From positions 14,425,000-14,488,999 of the forward strand of contig CAKAKS010000001.1 in assembly GCA_916700875.1 (NCBI GenBank): a DNA stretch of 64,000 bases, read 5' to 3'. This DNA is from Sebastes aleutianus (lineage: Eukaryota; Chordata; Actinopteri; Perciformes; Sebastidae). This document shows positions 52,715-61,300 of the stretch, piece by piece. Numbering within the stretch: position 1 is the stretch's first letter; each line of letters opens with the position of its first letter. The position numbers and the translations under genes are program-made. The notes under the pieces are model-generated. The model worked only from the letters and a program-made list of their open reading frames with translations. It did no database searches and was not told the DNA's origin.

Positions 52715-55137
52715 AGCATGCATGAGAACGAGTATCAGAGCCCTGTATCTCCTTTACCTCCATCTCCTCTCCTCTCCTTTCATTATCCACTCATATTCAC
52801 CATTTTATTAATGTTATGACATACGGAAACTCTGTGCGTCCATTAGATCATCCTTTTAAAGCTTGTAGTAAAGCGACAAATTGGAGAAAGACCAGACTCT
52901 ATTCACTTTATCTACGTTTAAAAACCCTTTTCAGTCCCCTCTTTCTTTACACTTTTTCTAAAAGAGAGCCTCCAGCAGCAAGGCAACACCACACAGTGAC
53001 TCACACCACAGAGTAGACAAGAGAAGAATGGAGAGTGAAATGATACGATATGTAATTCAAAAATCTCACAATTTGCTCCATTTAAAGGGAAATGTTTGTT
53101 TAGTACATGAGGGTCAATCCCATGCAGTGACTCACTTGCATTTCTGCATGTCTGACATTTCTGGCTTTCACAACTCACTGCCTGACATCTTCGCTCTTTT
53201 TTTTCAGAAAACAAATCAATGCTTTAATTTAAATCACTTAATCTCTGAATTGCAGCTTTCTACTGGAGAGCAGCATTCCCTGAAAACTGAATGAGACGTC
53301 GCTCTACAGCGTTGTTTCATCAGAGCTGATGACAAGGAAAAGCTGTAAAGAACCAAACCTTCACCACAGACATGAAGATGCACTCTTCTGAATCTCACAG
53401 CAGCACACTATGGCTTTGGCTCTTTTTATATAGGCTTTGATACTGTGGATTACTGTATGTTACCATGCAGCTTATCTCCCATTGAATTAGATCAAAACAT
53501 GTCTAATTGGTTTTGTAATTGCCTAACGAACAGAACACAATGCGTGCATCAGTCGTATTTCAATTTGCATTTGATTTACCAATTGGTTCCCCAGTTAGTT
53601 TTCCATTTGCCAACCCATCAGCTGATTTCTGCGGTGGCCTGGAGCCTTGTTGTGGCTTAAATCATCTTTCATGGATGTTCCATGTCAGAAAGTTCATGTA
53701 AGTAGACATAAGAGGCCTTGTTACATCACAAAGTATATCAGCCTTGTGTTTTTCACCATGACACAGATTAATCAATCCATTTTATATTACCTTTTTAGCA
53801 ACTTGTTTTATTTGGCTATTTATGAGTCACTGTAACTCATTTATTTTTTGATTAATTATTTCTGTGTACATGTTTTTCTTAAATTATTTGTTTTTGTAAC
53901 AGTATTATCAAATTAAATAGCAGTCAAGGAACTGCTTTAGCTAAGACGTGAATGAATAATAAGTACATAAATAAGGAAGTCCTTCTATTATAGGTCCCAC
54001 ACTACTACCTTATACATTTTAAACACTGATTAATCATGCATAGTTGTTAAATATGTGTATTGCAGTTTTATGCCTCTGCATTTTCAATTAGTCACGCTAA
54101 ACGCTAAAAAAGCAACCTAAATATACGCTGTGCTGCAGACATAAAAACGTGATGCCCACACGCATGAATATTTTGCATTCTTAAGTCAGATCAAAATTTA
54201 GTACAAAAATAAAAGACATCATCAAACTGATTTACAAAAAGTAAATGAACTGAATACATTTTCCATATACTGCAAAATTCAATTAAAATGTTGCCCATGA
54301 TAATCTCAAGCAATATGCAGGATTTCAGCCCACTACACCCACGTTGGCTTGTTTAATTCTGCTGAGCTGAAAGCACAAACACCAGAACTGACAGGTATAC
54401 GCTACTGTGCTCTGAAGAGGGAAATCTCTGAGTATATCACTGCCCACTTGTTAAATCTCAAATCACAATTTTCGTATTGGCCTGCACTAACAGACCATGA
54501 TGTTCGTACTGCAGCTAACCCTGGAAATAGCTCCGTGTTACTGACGGGACTAGCTTTGATCATCCTGTGTGCATTCGCCATGGTTCAGACGACGAGCTGC
54601 AAGCTTGGTTATCTCTCTCTTCCACGTTGACATCTCCGCACACAACCTGAGACCGGGCAGAGAACTAATTGTGCTAAACACTGCTGTATTATAGCTGCCG
54701 TTTTATGGGATCTGAAGCTGAGACAGCAAGTGCAGAATAATTTAAATGCAGTGTAAAGTAATGCTACAGTCTGTTGTGGAACATCAATGACTGCCTACCA
54801 GAGCGTTTATTTCTCATTAAACCTGGTAATCTGTAATGATCTGACTCCCATTATTATAGGACAAATACATCAGCACTGAGATAGCCCAACAACACATAGA
54901 GTAAGAGAGAAATCAGATTAGTCAAATCAGCTGTAACAACAATAACAACAGCATGGTTACAAACTTTAACTTTTGGCTGAATTTTGGTTGAAGCTATGTC
55001 TTCCTGTCACTATAAAACCTTCCCCACCCTGATGAAAATGATGTTCACAAACTCACCATCCTGTACTGTCTTCTTGGCTGAGCTGGAGTGAGCTTTAGTT
55101 CCTGGGTCTCCATATCTGCCAGGTTCAGCCTCTCGTT
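13856..55137 (-). CDS. spock1: Testican (SPOCK1-like) proteoglycan, 3' part of gene, 9 exons
   Basis: Testicans are secreted SPARC-family proteoglycans. Nine minus-strand exons with matching phases: 55057-55137, 41369-41483, 37741-37873, 33026-33146, 19141-19260, 18610-18831, 17312-17374, 16120-16257, 13856-14052; about 396 residues. Domains in order: an extra hydrophilic segment, follistatin-like/Kazal (DPCLKVRCPPHKVCV, CGSDGHTYSS, CKLEFQSC), the EC calcium-binding domain with two EF hands (loops DMNFDLLLDQSE and DSFKDGKLSNNE, acidic ligands intact), thyroglobulin type-1 (QCWCVDKYGNE), then an acidic tail ending DDEIGYVW. Residue choices (CTDTEL, RLKDWFGVLH, GSTGQCWCVDKYGNE, final YVW) fit SPOCK1 better than SPOCK2 or SPOCK3. 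The signal peptide and N-terminal exons lie beyond 64000. SG dipeptides (TSGDFGSGG) are candidate glycosaminoglycan sites. Confidence 0.9.
14225..14345 (+). repeat. Common fish interspersed repeat fragment
   Basis: The run TGGATGGATTACCATGAAAT, then TTGGCATGAATTGCAATAAC and CTTTTCATCTAGCAACCTCA, resembles a retroelement-like fragment seen widely in fish genomes. Recognition is from memory; the class is not assigned. Confidence 0.5.
15218..15256. repeat. TG microsatellite
   Basis: Nearly pure TG dinucleotide run with one TC interruption. Confidence 0.9.
16120..16257 (-). CDS. spock1: spock1 exon: thyroglobulin type-1 domain
   Basis: 138 bp, phase 1 on both sides; donor GTAAGA, acceptor TTTAG. 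Encodes SYIPRCTEEGYFKPTQCHGS, then the thyropin signature CWCVDKYGNE and CxxC-type spacing to a final PNC. Almost identical to SPOCK1. Confidence 0.95.
16258..17311 (-). other. spock1 intron containing a TIR element
   Basis: About half is the element 16659-17195. The remainder is a GA-rich tract next to the acceptor (16262-16330) and unremarkable sequence. Confidence 0.7.
16659..17195 (+). mobile_element. Dispersed TIR element, copy 1
   Basis: Begins TTAAAGAGGCCCTATTATGC and ends GGTCTCCTTTAA, which are imperfect inverted repeats flanked by TTAA-like sequence. The body matches 33692-34221 in reverse orientation throughout (for example GTGATGTCACCAAGTAA, GACCAATCACAACAGTGGGC). Non-coding. Superfamily uncertain. 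Confidence 0.75.
17312..17374 (-). CDS. spock1: spock1 short linker exon
   Basis: 63 bp, phase 1 on both sides; acceptor TTGTAG, donor GTCAGT. Encodes LPCQAEKTRIQNQSRRKSLI, aligning with LPCQNEMNRIQKLSKGKSLL of SPOCK1, and links the EC and thyroglobulin domains. Short and fairly divergent, but the phases and the paired cysteine fit exactly. Confidence 0.88.
   Translation of the reverse strand, partial: DCPAKLRRPGSRIRVEGRAS
17375..18609 (-). other. spock1 intron, mostly a hAT-like element
   Basis: The 772-bp element at 17756-18527 makes up most of this intron and ends about 80 bp downstream of the 18610-18831 exon donor. Confidence 0.8.
17756..18527 (+). mobile_element. Non-autonomous hAT-like element with 8-bp target duplication
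   Basis: Ends are TAGGGCTGTCAA and TTGACAGCCCTA, a perfect 12-bp terminal inverted repeat. The flanks carry the 8-bp direct repeat CTGTTTAC (17748-17755 and 18528-18535). An 8-bp duplication fits the hAT superfamily. Palindromic GATTAATCGCGATTAA lies near the right end. No transposase frame. Confidence 0.9.
18610..18831 (-). CDS. spock1: spock1 exon: EC domain EF-hand pair
   Basis: 222 bp, phase 1 on both sides; acceptor CTCTAG, donor GTGAGG. Encodes FDTSILPICKDSLGWMFNKL, then the EF loop DMNFDLLLDQSE, an Asn-Ser-Cys link, the second loop DSFKDGKLSNNE, and WCYCFQKP. All expected calcium ligands are present. Very close to SPOCK1. Confidence 0.95.
19096..19119. repeat. CA-rich stretch after spock1 donor
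   Basis: Short interrupted CA repeat, read as TG on the spock1 strand, about 20-45 bp downstream of the donor of exon 19141-19260. Confidence 0.75.
19141..19260 (-). CDS. spock1: spock1 exon: start of EC domain
   Basis: 120 bp, phase 1 on both sides, so exon skipping would keep frame. Encodes CTDTELHSLAARLKDWFGVL, then HLDANRDLKSSDSFDSATG; SPOCK1 has CTDKELRNLASRLKDWFGALHEDANR. The acceptor directly follows a long TG repeat on the coding strand, and another TG-rich stretch lies after the GTGAGT donor. Confidence 0.92.
19263..19315. repeat. CA/TG microsatellite abutting spock1 acceptor
   Basis: About 26 uninterrupted AC units on the plus strand, TG on the spock1 strand, ending at the AG of the 19141-19260 exon acceptor with no conventional pyrimidine tract between. 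Confidence 0.95.
19840..20256 (+). mobile_element. Partial hAT-like relic ending CAGCCCTA
   Basis: AT-rich body with repeated ATCGCAATATA/ATCGTATCG motifs and a right end ACACAGCCCTA typical of fish hAT MITEs. No matching left end was found, so it is probably truncated. Confidence 0.5.
20315..20343 (+). other. G-run cluster, potential G-quadruplex
   Basis: Four consecutive runs of five to seven guanines separated by one to three bases. Such spacing can form a very stable G-quadruplex on the plus strand; the spock1 transcript carries the C-rich complement. Confidence 0.7.
20349..20436 (+). repeat. Repeat-like tail after G-run cluster
   Basis: The sequence ACATGCAACAAAGGTCTGAA, then CCAACCCGGGACGTTGCGGT and TGCTGTAACCATTCAGCTAC, resembles a tRNA-like interspersed fish repeat. 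Recognition is general; it is not a functional tRNA. Confidence 0.4.
21060..21421 (-). repeat. Fish interspersed repeat fragment
   Basis: Read on the minus strand, it begins AAAGGAACAGTGTGTGACAT and TTAGGGGGATCTATTGGCAG, which I recognise as a widespread teleost repeat. Right boundary near 21421; the other end is unclear. Confidence 0.5.
22203..22243. repeat. CA microsatellite
   Basis: Uninterrupted AC dinucleotide run. Confidence 0.95.
22411..22434. repeat. GT microsatellite
   Basis: Twelve GT units about 170 bp from the preceding CA repeat, in opposite dinucleotide orientation. Confidence 0.9.
22792..22823. repeat. CT microsatellite
   Basis: Uninterrupted CT run; a second, interrupted CT tract follows at 23330-23360. 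Confidence 0.9.
25905..26170 (+). repeat. TTAGGTTTAGG-family dispersed repeat, copy A
   Basis: Contains AATTAAACAAAAATACTTGG then TTAGGTTCAGGCAA, TTAGGTTTAGGAAA, and GAACAGCGGTCTCCTGGATG then AAAGCC. The same ordered blocks recur at 47190-47440. Confidence 0.7.
27945..28515. mobile_element. Inverted-repeat element
   Basis: The left arm CAGTTTGTGAAATAGTCACA then AAATGTAATG (27976 on) recurs as the reverse complement at 28447-28499 (TTACATTTTGTGACTATTTC then ACAAACTG). The interior contains reverse-oriented TTAGGTTTAGG-family sequence (CCCAGGAGACCGGTGTTCCT, TTCCTAAACCTAAGTAG). Confidence 0.75.
30881..31355 (+). mobile_element. Truncated second copy of the hAT-like element
   Basis: Matches the interior of 17756-18527 in the same orientation (CAAAGGGGTCCCTTGACCTC, CACATGCAGTTTGGGGCAAG, TTTGCGATTAATCGC). 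Both terminal inverted repeats are missing. It contains a segment (GGGTACCCACGAGTCTCCCC region) deleted from the first copy. Confidence 0.85.
33026..33146 (-). CDS. spock1: spock1 exon: end of Kazal-like region
   Basis: 121 bp, phase 0 in and 1 out; acceptor TTTTTTACAG, donor GTGAGT. Encodes CKLEFQSCLSGKTISVKC, then CPCLPGQ and a Lys-rich linker. Matches CKLEFHACSTGKSLATLCDG of SPOCK1. Confidence 0.92.
33692..34221 (-). mobile_element. Dispersed TIR element, copy 2 (inverted)
   Basis: Reverse-orientation copy of the 16659-17195 element, of similar length and with matching ends (TTAAAGATGACATATTATGC and GGGTCCTCTTTAA). Together the two bracket four spock1 exons. Confidence 0.75.
35104..35160. 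repeat. GGAGA pentanucleotide repeat
   Basis: About eleven AGGAG-type pentamers with one GAAGA variant. Confidence 0.9.
35617..35830 (-). repeat. TTAGGTTTAGG-family fragment
   Basis: Contains GGGTCGCCCAGGAGACTCAA then AGTGAAACTAAAAGTCAACG and ACTAATCTTAACCAAGTAG, in the same orientation as the interior of 27945-28515. Diverged; boundaries approximate. Confidence 0.5.
37741..37873 (-). CDS. spock1: spock1 exon: Kazal-like core
   Basis: 133 bp, phase 2 in and 0 out. Encodes a basic linker (VKPRKGSAGHKHR) and the Kazal signature CGSDGHTYSSR. The acceptor AG directly abuts a GA/TC microsatellite, so the polypyrimidine tract is the TC repeat itself. Donor GTGAGA. Confidence 0.92.
37876..37919. 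repeat. GA/TC microsatellite abutting spock1 acceptor
   Basis: About 22 uninterrupted GA units; on the spock1 strand this is TC and ends within the CAG acceptor of exon 37741-37873. Confidence 0.95.
40780..41150. repeat. Probable fish dispersed repeat
   Basis: Runs from about CTTACAGTTGGAGTCGGCGA to CTGACTCCACCTTTAA and reads like a widespread percomorph repeat. Recognition is from memory and no second copy was found here. Confidence 0.35.
41369..41483 (-). CDS. spock1: spock1 exon: DPCLKVRC follistatin-like start
   Basis: 115 bp, phase 1 in and 2 out; acceptor CTGTAG, donor GTAAGA. Encodes DATKDPCLKVRCPPHKVCV, then SHDYQTAVC, nearly identical to SPOCK1 (DPSKDPCLKVKCSPHKVCV). Four cysteines form the EGF-like hairpin of the follistatin-like module. 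Confidence 0.92.
42783..43472. mobile_element. Foldback element with nested tandem repeat
   Basis: The left arm TTAAATTGGCGTTATCAGTC then GCTGTAAG and ATAGATGTGGGCCAATAGGG recurs as the reverse complement at 43395-43472 (CCCCTATTGACCCACATCTA, GCGACTGATAACGCCAATTT). Arms are about 70 bp. The interior holds a 30-bp tandem array and TTAGGTTTAGG-family sequence. Confidence 0.85.
42945..43085. repeat. 30-bp tandem repeat, about five copies
   Basis: The unit AACTTCTTTAGGTTTAGGCA then ACAAAACTAC is repeated with small changes, inside the foldback element 42783-43472. Confidence 0.9.
45230..45980. repeat. 750-bp polypurine GA tract
   Basis: Almost only A and G on the plus strand, built from GGAGAGGAGA, AAAGGAGG and AGAAAAG blocks with rare T or C. 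Long open frames on either strand (Ser/Phe/Leu/Pro-rich on minus, Arg/Glu/Lys/Gly-rich on plus) are low-complexity artefacts. Confidence 0.95.
46437..46471. repeat. GT microsatellite
   Basis: GT run with one CT interruption. Confidence 0.9.
46945..47455 (+). repeat. TTAGGTTTAGG-family dispersed repeat, copy B
   Basis: Contains several GTTAGGTTTAGG blocks, GCGTAACTTAAGTACGAAAG then TTACGTGACA (the reverse complement occurs near 28187-28217), and GAACAGCGGTCTCCTGGATG then AAAGCC as in 25905-26170. Confidence 0.7.
50860..51860. repeat. Probable dispersed repeat
   Basis: GTCATGGATGTATAAAGAGA then GTCGGAGGCGGGCTACTG, CTATGAAAGTTGCTCTAG, through to CATATCATACCTTTAAAGG, reads like a fish interspersed repeat. 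No second copy was aligned here; limits are approximate. Confidence 0.35.
52678..52711. repeat. GT microsatellite
   Basis: Uninterrupted GT run of about 16 units. Confidence 0.95.
55057..55137 (-). CDS. spock1: Candidate extra spock1 exon upstream of follistatin-like region
   Basis: An 81-bp block bounded by a strong acceptor (long T-rich tract then TTTAG) and a strong donor (GATG then GTGAGT), open in the one phase that fits the next exon (phase 1 in and out, so skipping keeps frame). The peptide, including EAEPGRYGDPGTKAHSSSAK and then KTVQD, is hydrophilic with no known domain. I do not recall it from human SPOCK1, where a PNKPFDQA segment precedes DPSKDPC. It may be a fish-specific or alternative exon. 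Confidence 0.6.
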
Positions 55138-55325
55138 CTAAAGAAAGACATAAAAACAAAAACAGAATAATTAGAATAGTTCATACATGCCTAAAGTAAT
55201 ACTTCAACATTTTGTGAAATGCGCTGAGTTAGAGTTTGAGTTCAATGAGTAAGAAGAGAAGATCGATGCTAATGTTATTTGGTCGTGTCTAGGAGGTTAA
55301 ACGCAAATTAGGAAACTCTCGCAAG

Positions 55326-56015
55326 ATGGTTAAGGTTAGGCATTAATCTTGAATAGTTGAGGTTAGGCATTGACCTGGAATGGTTAAGGTTAGGCATTGA
55401 CCTCAGATGGTTAGGGTTCAGCATTGACCTTGAATGGCTAAGGTTAGGCATTGATCTTGAATGGTTAAGGTTAGGCATTGACCTCAGATGGTTAGGGTTT
55501 GGCATTGACCTTGAATGGTTAAGGTTTGGCATTGACCTGGAATGGTTAAGGTTAGGCATTGACCTCAGATGGTTAAGGTTAGGCTTTGATCTTGAATGGT
55601 TAAGATTAGGCATTGACCTCAGATAGTTAGGGTTCAGCATTGACCTTGAATGGCTAAGGTTAGGCATTGATCTTGAATGGTTAAGGTTAGGCATTGACCT
55701 CAGATGGTTAGGGTTTGGCATTGACCTTGAATGGTTAAGGTTTGGCATTGACCTTGAATGGTTAAGGTTAGGCATTGACCTCAGATGGTTAAGGTTAGGC
55801 TTTGATCTTGAATAGTTGAGGTTAGGCATTGACCTGGAATGGTTAAGGTTAGGCATTGATCTCGAATGGCTAAGGTTAGGCATTGACCTCAGATGGTTAG
55901 GGTTCGGCATTGACCTTGAATGGTTAAGGTTAGGCATTGACCTTGAATGGATTAGGTTAGGCATTGACCTTATATAGTTGAGTTTAGGCATTGACCTTGA
56001 ATGGTTAAGGTTAGG
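55326..56015. repeat. 27-bp minisatellite, about 25 copies
   Basis: Imperfect tandem units built on TGGTTAAGGTTAGGCATTGA then CCTTGAA or CCTCAGA. Two unit types alternate, suggesting higher-order blocks. Because 27 is a multiple of three, frames stay open on both strands: SMPNLNHSR-type repeats on minus, RLGIDLEWL-type on plus. Some units contain GGTTAGGG. It starts about 190 bp upstream (in spock1 orientation) of the exon at 55057-55137. Confidence 0.95.
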
Positions 56016-59000
56016 ATAGGTCGTCAGGCAACAAGTCTCATGAGAGTTTTTGCAAAAATCAGACTACTGACACCTTTAGAGCTCTATAATTAACACGTTA
56101 TATCTTTTTTGTTTAATCCGTAGACAATGTAAAAACTACAACATAACATCTCTGCTGGTTGCCTGGCACCACTGCGCTTGGCTGGTCCGCCAACAAAATA
56201 GAAAACGTGATAATTAGTAAGGTTTATATATGAACTTTTGGAGAGAGCCAGCCCAGCTGTTTAACCCAGCTTCCCGTCTTATGCTAAGCTAAGCTAATCA
56301 CCTCCCGGATCCGGCTCTGTACTTAATGTGGTATCAGTTTTCTAACTCACGTCCCCAACTTCACAATCCAAAACAAGTACGTTTTGATATAATGCTTTTA
56401 ATCTCTAGAAAGACAGACTCCGTGGTGCTACACAAACATTATTTTTCTCGTCTGAAAGGAATAATCATCGCAGCATCATTACCGGGCGCAAAAACAAATA
56501 GACTCAGCCGAGGGAAAGCAAAGTAATGCACCTATCCATCTCGATACGAGAACACTAATCCATCCTCCCTCTTACACACAAACACACACACAAACACACA
56601 CACACTGCAGTACAACCTCCCATATGGAATCAGGCCAGTGGTGGCAGAGCCTCAGGGCGGGAGCAGAGAAGCCAAACACTGAGGTACAGGGAGTTTGTCA
56701 TGTCTGTCTGTAGCCCGTGACATTAACACCCTGAGATGATTAACTCCCAAACTCATCCATCTCCTCTATTTATCAGCGAGCGAGGCTTTTGAGCGAACAT
56801 GGTCCGTATATAATGACCAGGTAAAAGTAAGGAGATGTATGTGCGTGGAGGCAAAAGTTAACTTTGCTTTTTTTGTCAATACGCCCTCTATTCATTAATC
56901 TTTCCTCTCGATCCTCTTCGCCAGGCCTCTCTCCTCCTCATTATTGGATGACTTTCTTATCTCTGAGTTATCCTCCGTGCAGGCAATCTCTCTCAAGTGC
57001 TCTCTGTAGGCCTCGTGTCTGTATATCTTCGTGTCTCCTCCCTCGAGACTCTCTGATGCCACTGTCGCTTTCACAAGCTGGCATTTAGCCCGAGGGCTCG
57101 CGCTATGATCGCTAGCAACGGCTGTCTGCTCGCATCCTCCTGAAGTTTATTTATCCTAATTTACGATGATCAGAGGAAGCTCTATTGTCTGCGGGCCACA
57201 AAGGGCAGAATCAAAACACATATACAAACACACACACGCGTTCAGTCTTCCTTCTATGTGATCTACTGCTGTGTGTATCTCCCCTTGAAAACAGCCTGTT
57301 CAGCACCGTTCACACAGACTGCAGTCCATTGATTCACAGCTTCATTTCGCTTTGAGTTTGTTGTTGGTTTTGGCTCTGTCCTCCTAAACTGGAAGTGTAG
57401 GGCAGTAGCAATTCACTCCACTTGCCGTGTCTCCGTCTGCCAACATTTACCCTTTCTTAATCACCATTTCTCTAGCTCCTCGGTGCCTCTTCTTCCATAC
57501 CAATTCTTCTTTTCCATCCTAAACAGAACCGCTTCGCTGATGTGATTGGTTTCATCTGTTCATTAAATTAACAATACCCTCGGTGTGACTGTGTGTACTT
57601 CCTTCCTCCGCGTCTCAGCAGGCTCCAGGTATCATTGATTACCACCCGTGAGTGTGTGTATGTGGTTAATTTACTGCGTACGCCTGAAATCACTGTAGCA
57701 TGTACGTGTGCGTTTCAGCTGATAGTCCCATTTATATGTTAAGACTCGACACTGCGAGCGCTCACCCCTTCTGAAAGAGCGAGATAAGAGCCGAGCCGAG
57801 GGTCACGGATATCGAGTCACTTTTTATGATGTGGCCAACAAGCCATTAAAATCAGAGCGGTAAACAATGTTTAAAGAACGCCTGGGGAGCGAGCTACAAA
57901 CCCTTAGCACATTAGACTGAAATGAGATATTTGTTCTCGCTCCGGCTCACTCGCCATTTAATACACAGACCTGAGGTGCTCACTGTTGTTTGTTGTCCTA
58001 TCTGTCTCTTTTCTTATCAGTTTCTCTCTTTCTAATTCTTTTAGCTCCTCCAGGCGCAGATCAAAGATGGTTATATATACGAGAATGTATTAAGAAGCAG
58101 TGGCAGAGATTAAAGATGGAGCGATGAGGGATGGGAGCAGACAGACAGCGGATCTTCAGAGAGGTAGAGAGTTGGAGAGTCGGAGAAATAGCTGATGAAA
58201 TATATAACAGCGTCGAACACTCTGCTGGGAAAACACAATGTCACGTCTAATCAGGCTGATTGGCAATTTGGAAGCTCCAGATTTCCGAGGCTTTGTTTGT
58301 GGCCACCACTGCCAAACCAGAGAGCATCACACATGGCTTCTGTTTCTGCTGCCAACACGGTTCCCATGGCAACCACTTATTCACTGTGTAATCTAATTAG
58401 GCAAACGGGCAACACCTGAAAATTGCGAACTTAACTTGCATTGTCTTTCCTGTGTCTTTGTCTGCATTGTGCACTGGTTGCCAGTTTGACTCTCCTGTGC
58501 TGCTCTGGACTGGCTGTGATAATGAAGCGCTGATCCTCCCTTTGACTCCCCGTCTCTGGATAATGTATTGCAATCACGGCCTCACAAATGTGCTGGGCAT
58601 GCCCATACACAAGAACCAAGAATGAAATAGCCAGAGTACTGATTCTGAGCATTGGTCTTGCTGACAGTACAACTGTTATCTGCTGCCAAGGACTCTTCCT
58701 CACCTCTTGTCTCTCTGTCTCTGTGCTCGGGCTTAAAGGCCTTTCCAGGGCAACTCTCCAACCATTATAGATGGGACCGTGCAGAGAATAATGCAGATGT
58801 ACAAAACCAGTAATTCATCATAAAGAAATCTCTAGAAGGAGGCTGAGCTAACCTGGAGGACATGTGGCTGTAACATGGTGCAGCGTTAAGCGGTGTTGTG
58901 CATGGACACGGTAAAGAGCACATTCATTGAACATGCTCATGTTTTTAGTGAAAAACGTTCGGGACAGTTAACGGTGCTCACGCACCGCGTGGCTGGCAAG

Positions 59001-60118
59001 CCGGCATAGCTAGTGCAACCAAAGGAGAAGAGACGTCAGCCACTGTCTATTCCATCCTCTCAAAAGTCAACCTGATGAGCGAGTGATCGCTACAGCCCCG
59101 TGTTTGCGGTACCGCTTTTGTGCATGCAGAGCAGAAATGCTCCTTCGCGAGGATCATGGCGAGGATGCTATGAGTGTTTACGCGACTGGAAAAGCAGTCG
59201 GTTCCTATCGTATCACAGCTCAGTTAAAGAAGCAAAAACTGTTTTTAAATTCATGTAAATGACAGAAAGTGTGGCTGTATAGTCAACAGCAGACTTCAGC
59301 TTGTGTGAGTGAGTGTATCGTATTGGGATTGTTTGACAGCAGGTATTTCTGCCTCCTTGTAAATGGGAAAGGTAAAAGTAAATATCAGAACATGGCTGAC
59401 ATTTTAAAGACTACAAGGCAACAGCTCTCACTCCAGATTGCTGGAGTCAGTCACCGGTGGATGGAGAGAGAAATCATCAACCACAGTGTGTGTGTGTGTT
59501 CCTGTGTTTATGAGCTCACTGTGTGTATTGTATAAACAAAAAAGACTAACATGGGTGTGTGTGGTTATATTCCTTTGCCTTATACAAAAACTAATTTAAA
59601 AATCTTAAAATAAATATCAAAACAGGTTCTGTTGTGAAAGTTTTTCACCAGCTAAAAAACCAAGGCGGAGCTATTCACTTATATTTTACAATCTTTATGA
59701 GGTCCAACTCTTACCTGAACTTGGAAATAGTAGTTTGACAAAACAATCTTAACACAAGGTCATCTCGGACGTAGGTTTGTCTGGAGCTTTCAACTACACC
59801 TCACAGTGTTTGTTAGTTCAGATTTCGTTAAAGTTGGGTCACAGGAAGGAAACTGAGCAATCTCTATTTGTTTTGAAAGGTCCAGTAAAAGAAAGTGGAC
59901 CTCGTGTTTGGATTATTTTTCAAATTTCTTTGAAAGAAATTGCAAGTTTAGTGACATCACCTCATTAAAAAAAAACAAAAATCAAACTTTGGACCATAAC
60001 CTTACTCAACAGTATGTTGTGTGTTTCACTATATATATTTAGGCAAGGCAGTAATAATAAAAAAAAAAATCCGACCGGATATCATTGTTTATTCAATATT
60101 GCTGTTTTTATCAGCCTT

Positions 60119-61131
60119 TAAAGGTGCAATGTGTAAGATCTGGCTACCTGCTCCAAACAAATAGAGGGTAGCATTTACGACTGGGTCCATACAATCTAAA
60201 TTTATAGTCATCAGTTATTTATATAAAAAAAAGTCAACTAATAACTAACAGCAGGGTAACAATTCGCAAAATTTGACCAAACTGCTGAAACTCTGAGAAC
60301 CGGTCAAAATAACTCTGCTATAATCTTCACATGGCAGAAACGAGAATACGACTCTTATTTTTGTTTCGTCCTCCCTGCCACCAGGAGAATGCTGCGCCAA
60401 GAGTATAGCATGCGGCAGCTCCGGGAAACCTCCTCACTCATCGGTCCTGGGTCTGCTTTGGGCAGCGAGTTGGTGCACCACGAACATGAAGCCCCGATCT
60501 GAGTACAGCAGATGTCTCTTTAATCCACCCACGGGGCGAGCTGGGCTGTCTGGGACACAGGCCAGTGTCACCCACACACACCTGCCTCCTTACAGAGCAT
60601 TAAGAACAACATGTACAGAGGCCTAACAGGTTAACCATCCATGACTGGCATGACGACGGGTCAGTGAGCTGTCACCATGGAAACAAGTTAATGTGGCGAA
60701 GGATTCTCCGATATGTCCTCATGCGTGAGGAAGACAAGAAGGGGTTGTAACATTTAAAGCTTGGGTCAGCAACACTGGTATCCAACCGAAAAACCCAGCC
60801 CAGTGTTGCCAACTCCTTTCCAATGAAAGTAGCTATGAGCTGCTCCAAAAGACGCTGAATCTAGAGAGAAAGTCGCCATGTTGGCAACACTGACAGTCCG
60901 GCCCTTCAGGCCTCCCTCCAAAGCCACTCCCCCAAAATGATCATTATGAACATAAACAAAGTGCACGCAGGTAGGAAGGCTTATAATACAGTCCTGCAAC
61001 AGCCACATATACCGGATTGTTTTCTGTTTTTTGTTAGAGCATTTGATTTATTGATTGCTGTCGCGATGCAAAGAGAGATTCAACAAATATAACTCAAAAG
61101 GTTTCTAAAATACATTACCTACCCTAGCTTT
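60119..61131. repeat. Cluster of probable fish dispersed repeats
   Basis: Starts AAAGGTGCAATGTGTAAGAT and ends CATTACCTACCCTAGCTTTA. It includes GTTGCCAACTCCTTTCCAAT and AAGTCGCCATGTTGGCAACA, which read like separate known fish repeats. Probably two or three fragments rather than one element. Confidence 0.4.
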
Positions 61132-61300
61132 AATTGTGATGTGGAATTTATAAAACTGTTTTATTTAATGACTGTTTTCTTATTTTTTCATATCACGCTC
61201 TGTGCATTTTGACCAAAGGAGAGGGAAGTGATGTTTCAAGATGAACTACAGGCAAAGTAAACTTCACAGTGCTGTAGTATTATTACTGAAATATAGATAC

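Larger units (their letters stand above)
41484..55056 (-). other. Large spock1 intron (13.6 kb)
   Basis: No exon supported. Contains the nested foldback 42783-43472, the polypurine tract 45230-45980, the TTAGGTTTAGG-family copy near 46945-47455, GT microsatellites (46437-46471, 52678-52711) and a probable repeat at 50860-51860. The stretches 43500-45200, 47600-50800 and 52700-55050 show nothing recognisable. Confidence 0.65.

Noticed and set aside
55308..55991. A 227-codon open frame of nine-residue repeats (SMPNLNHSR type)
   Set aside because: It follows from a 27-bp tandem repeat whose period is a multiple of three. The opposite strand is equally open in long stretches, and no promoter, splice or domain evidence supports translation.
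55326..56015. Regular repeats suggestive of a CRISPR-like array
   Set aside because: Units are contiguous with no unique spacers, in an animal intron; this is a minisatellite.
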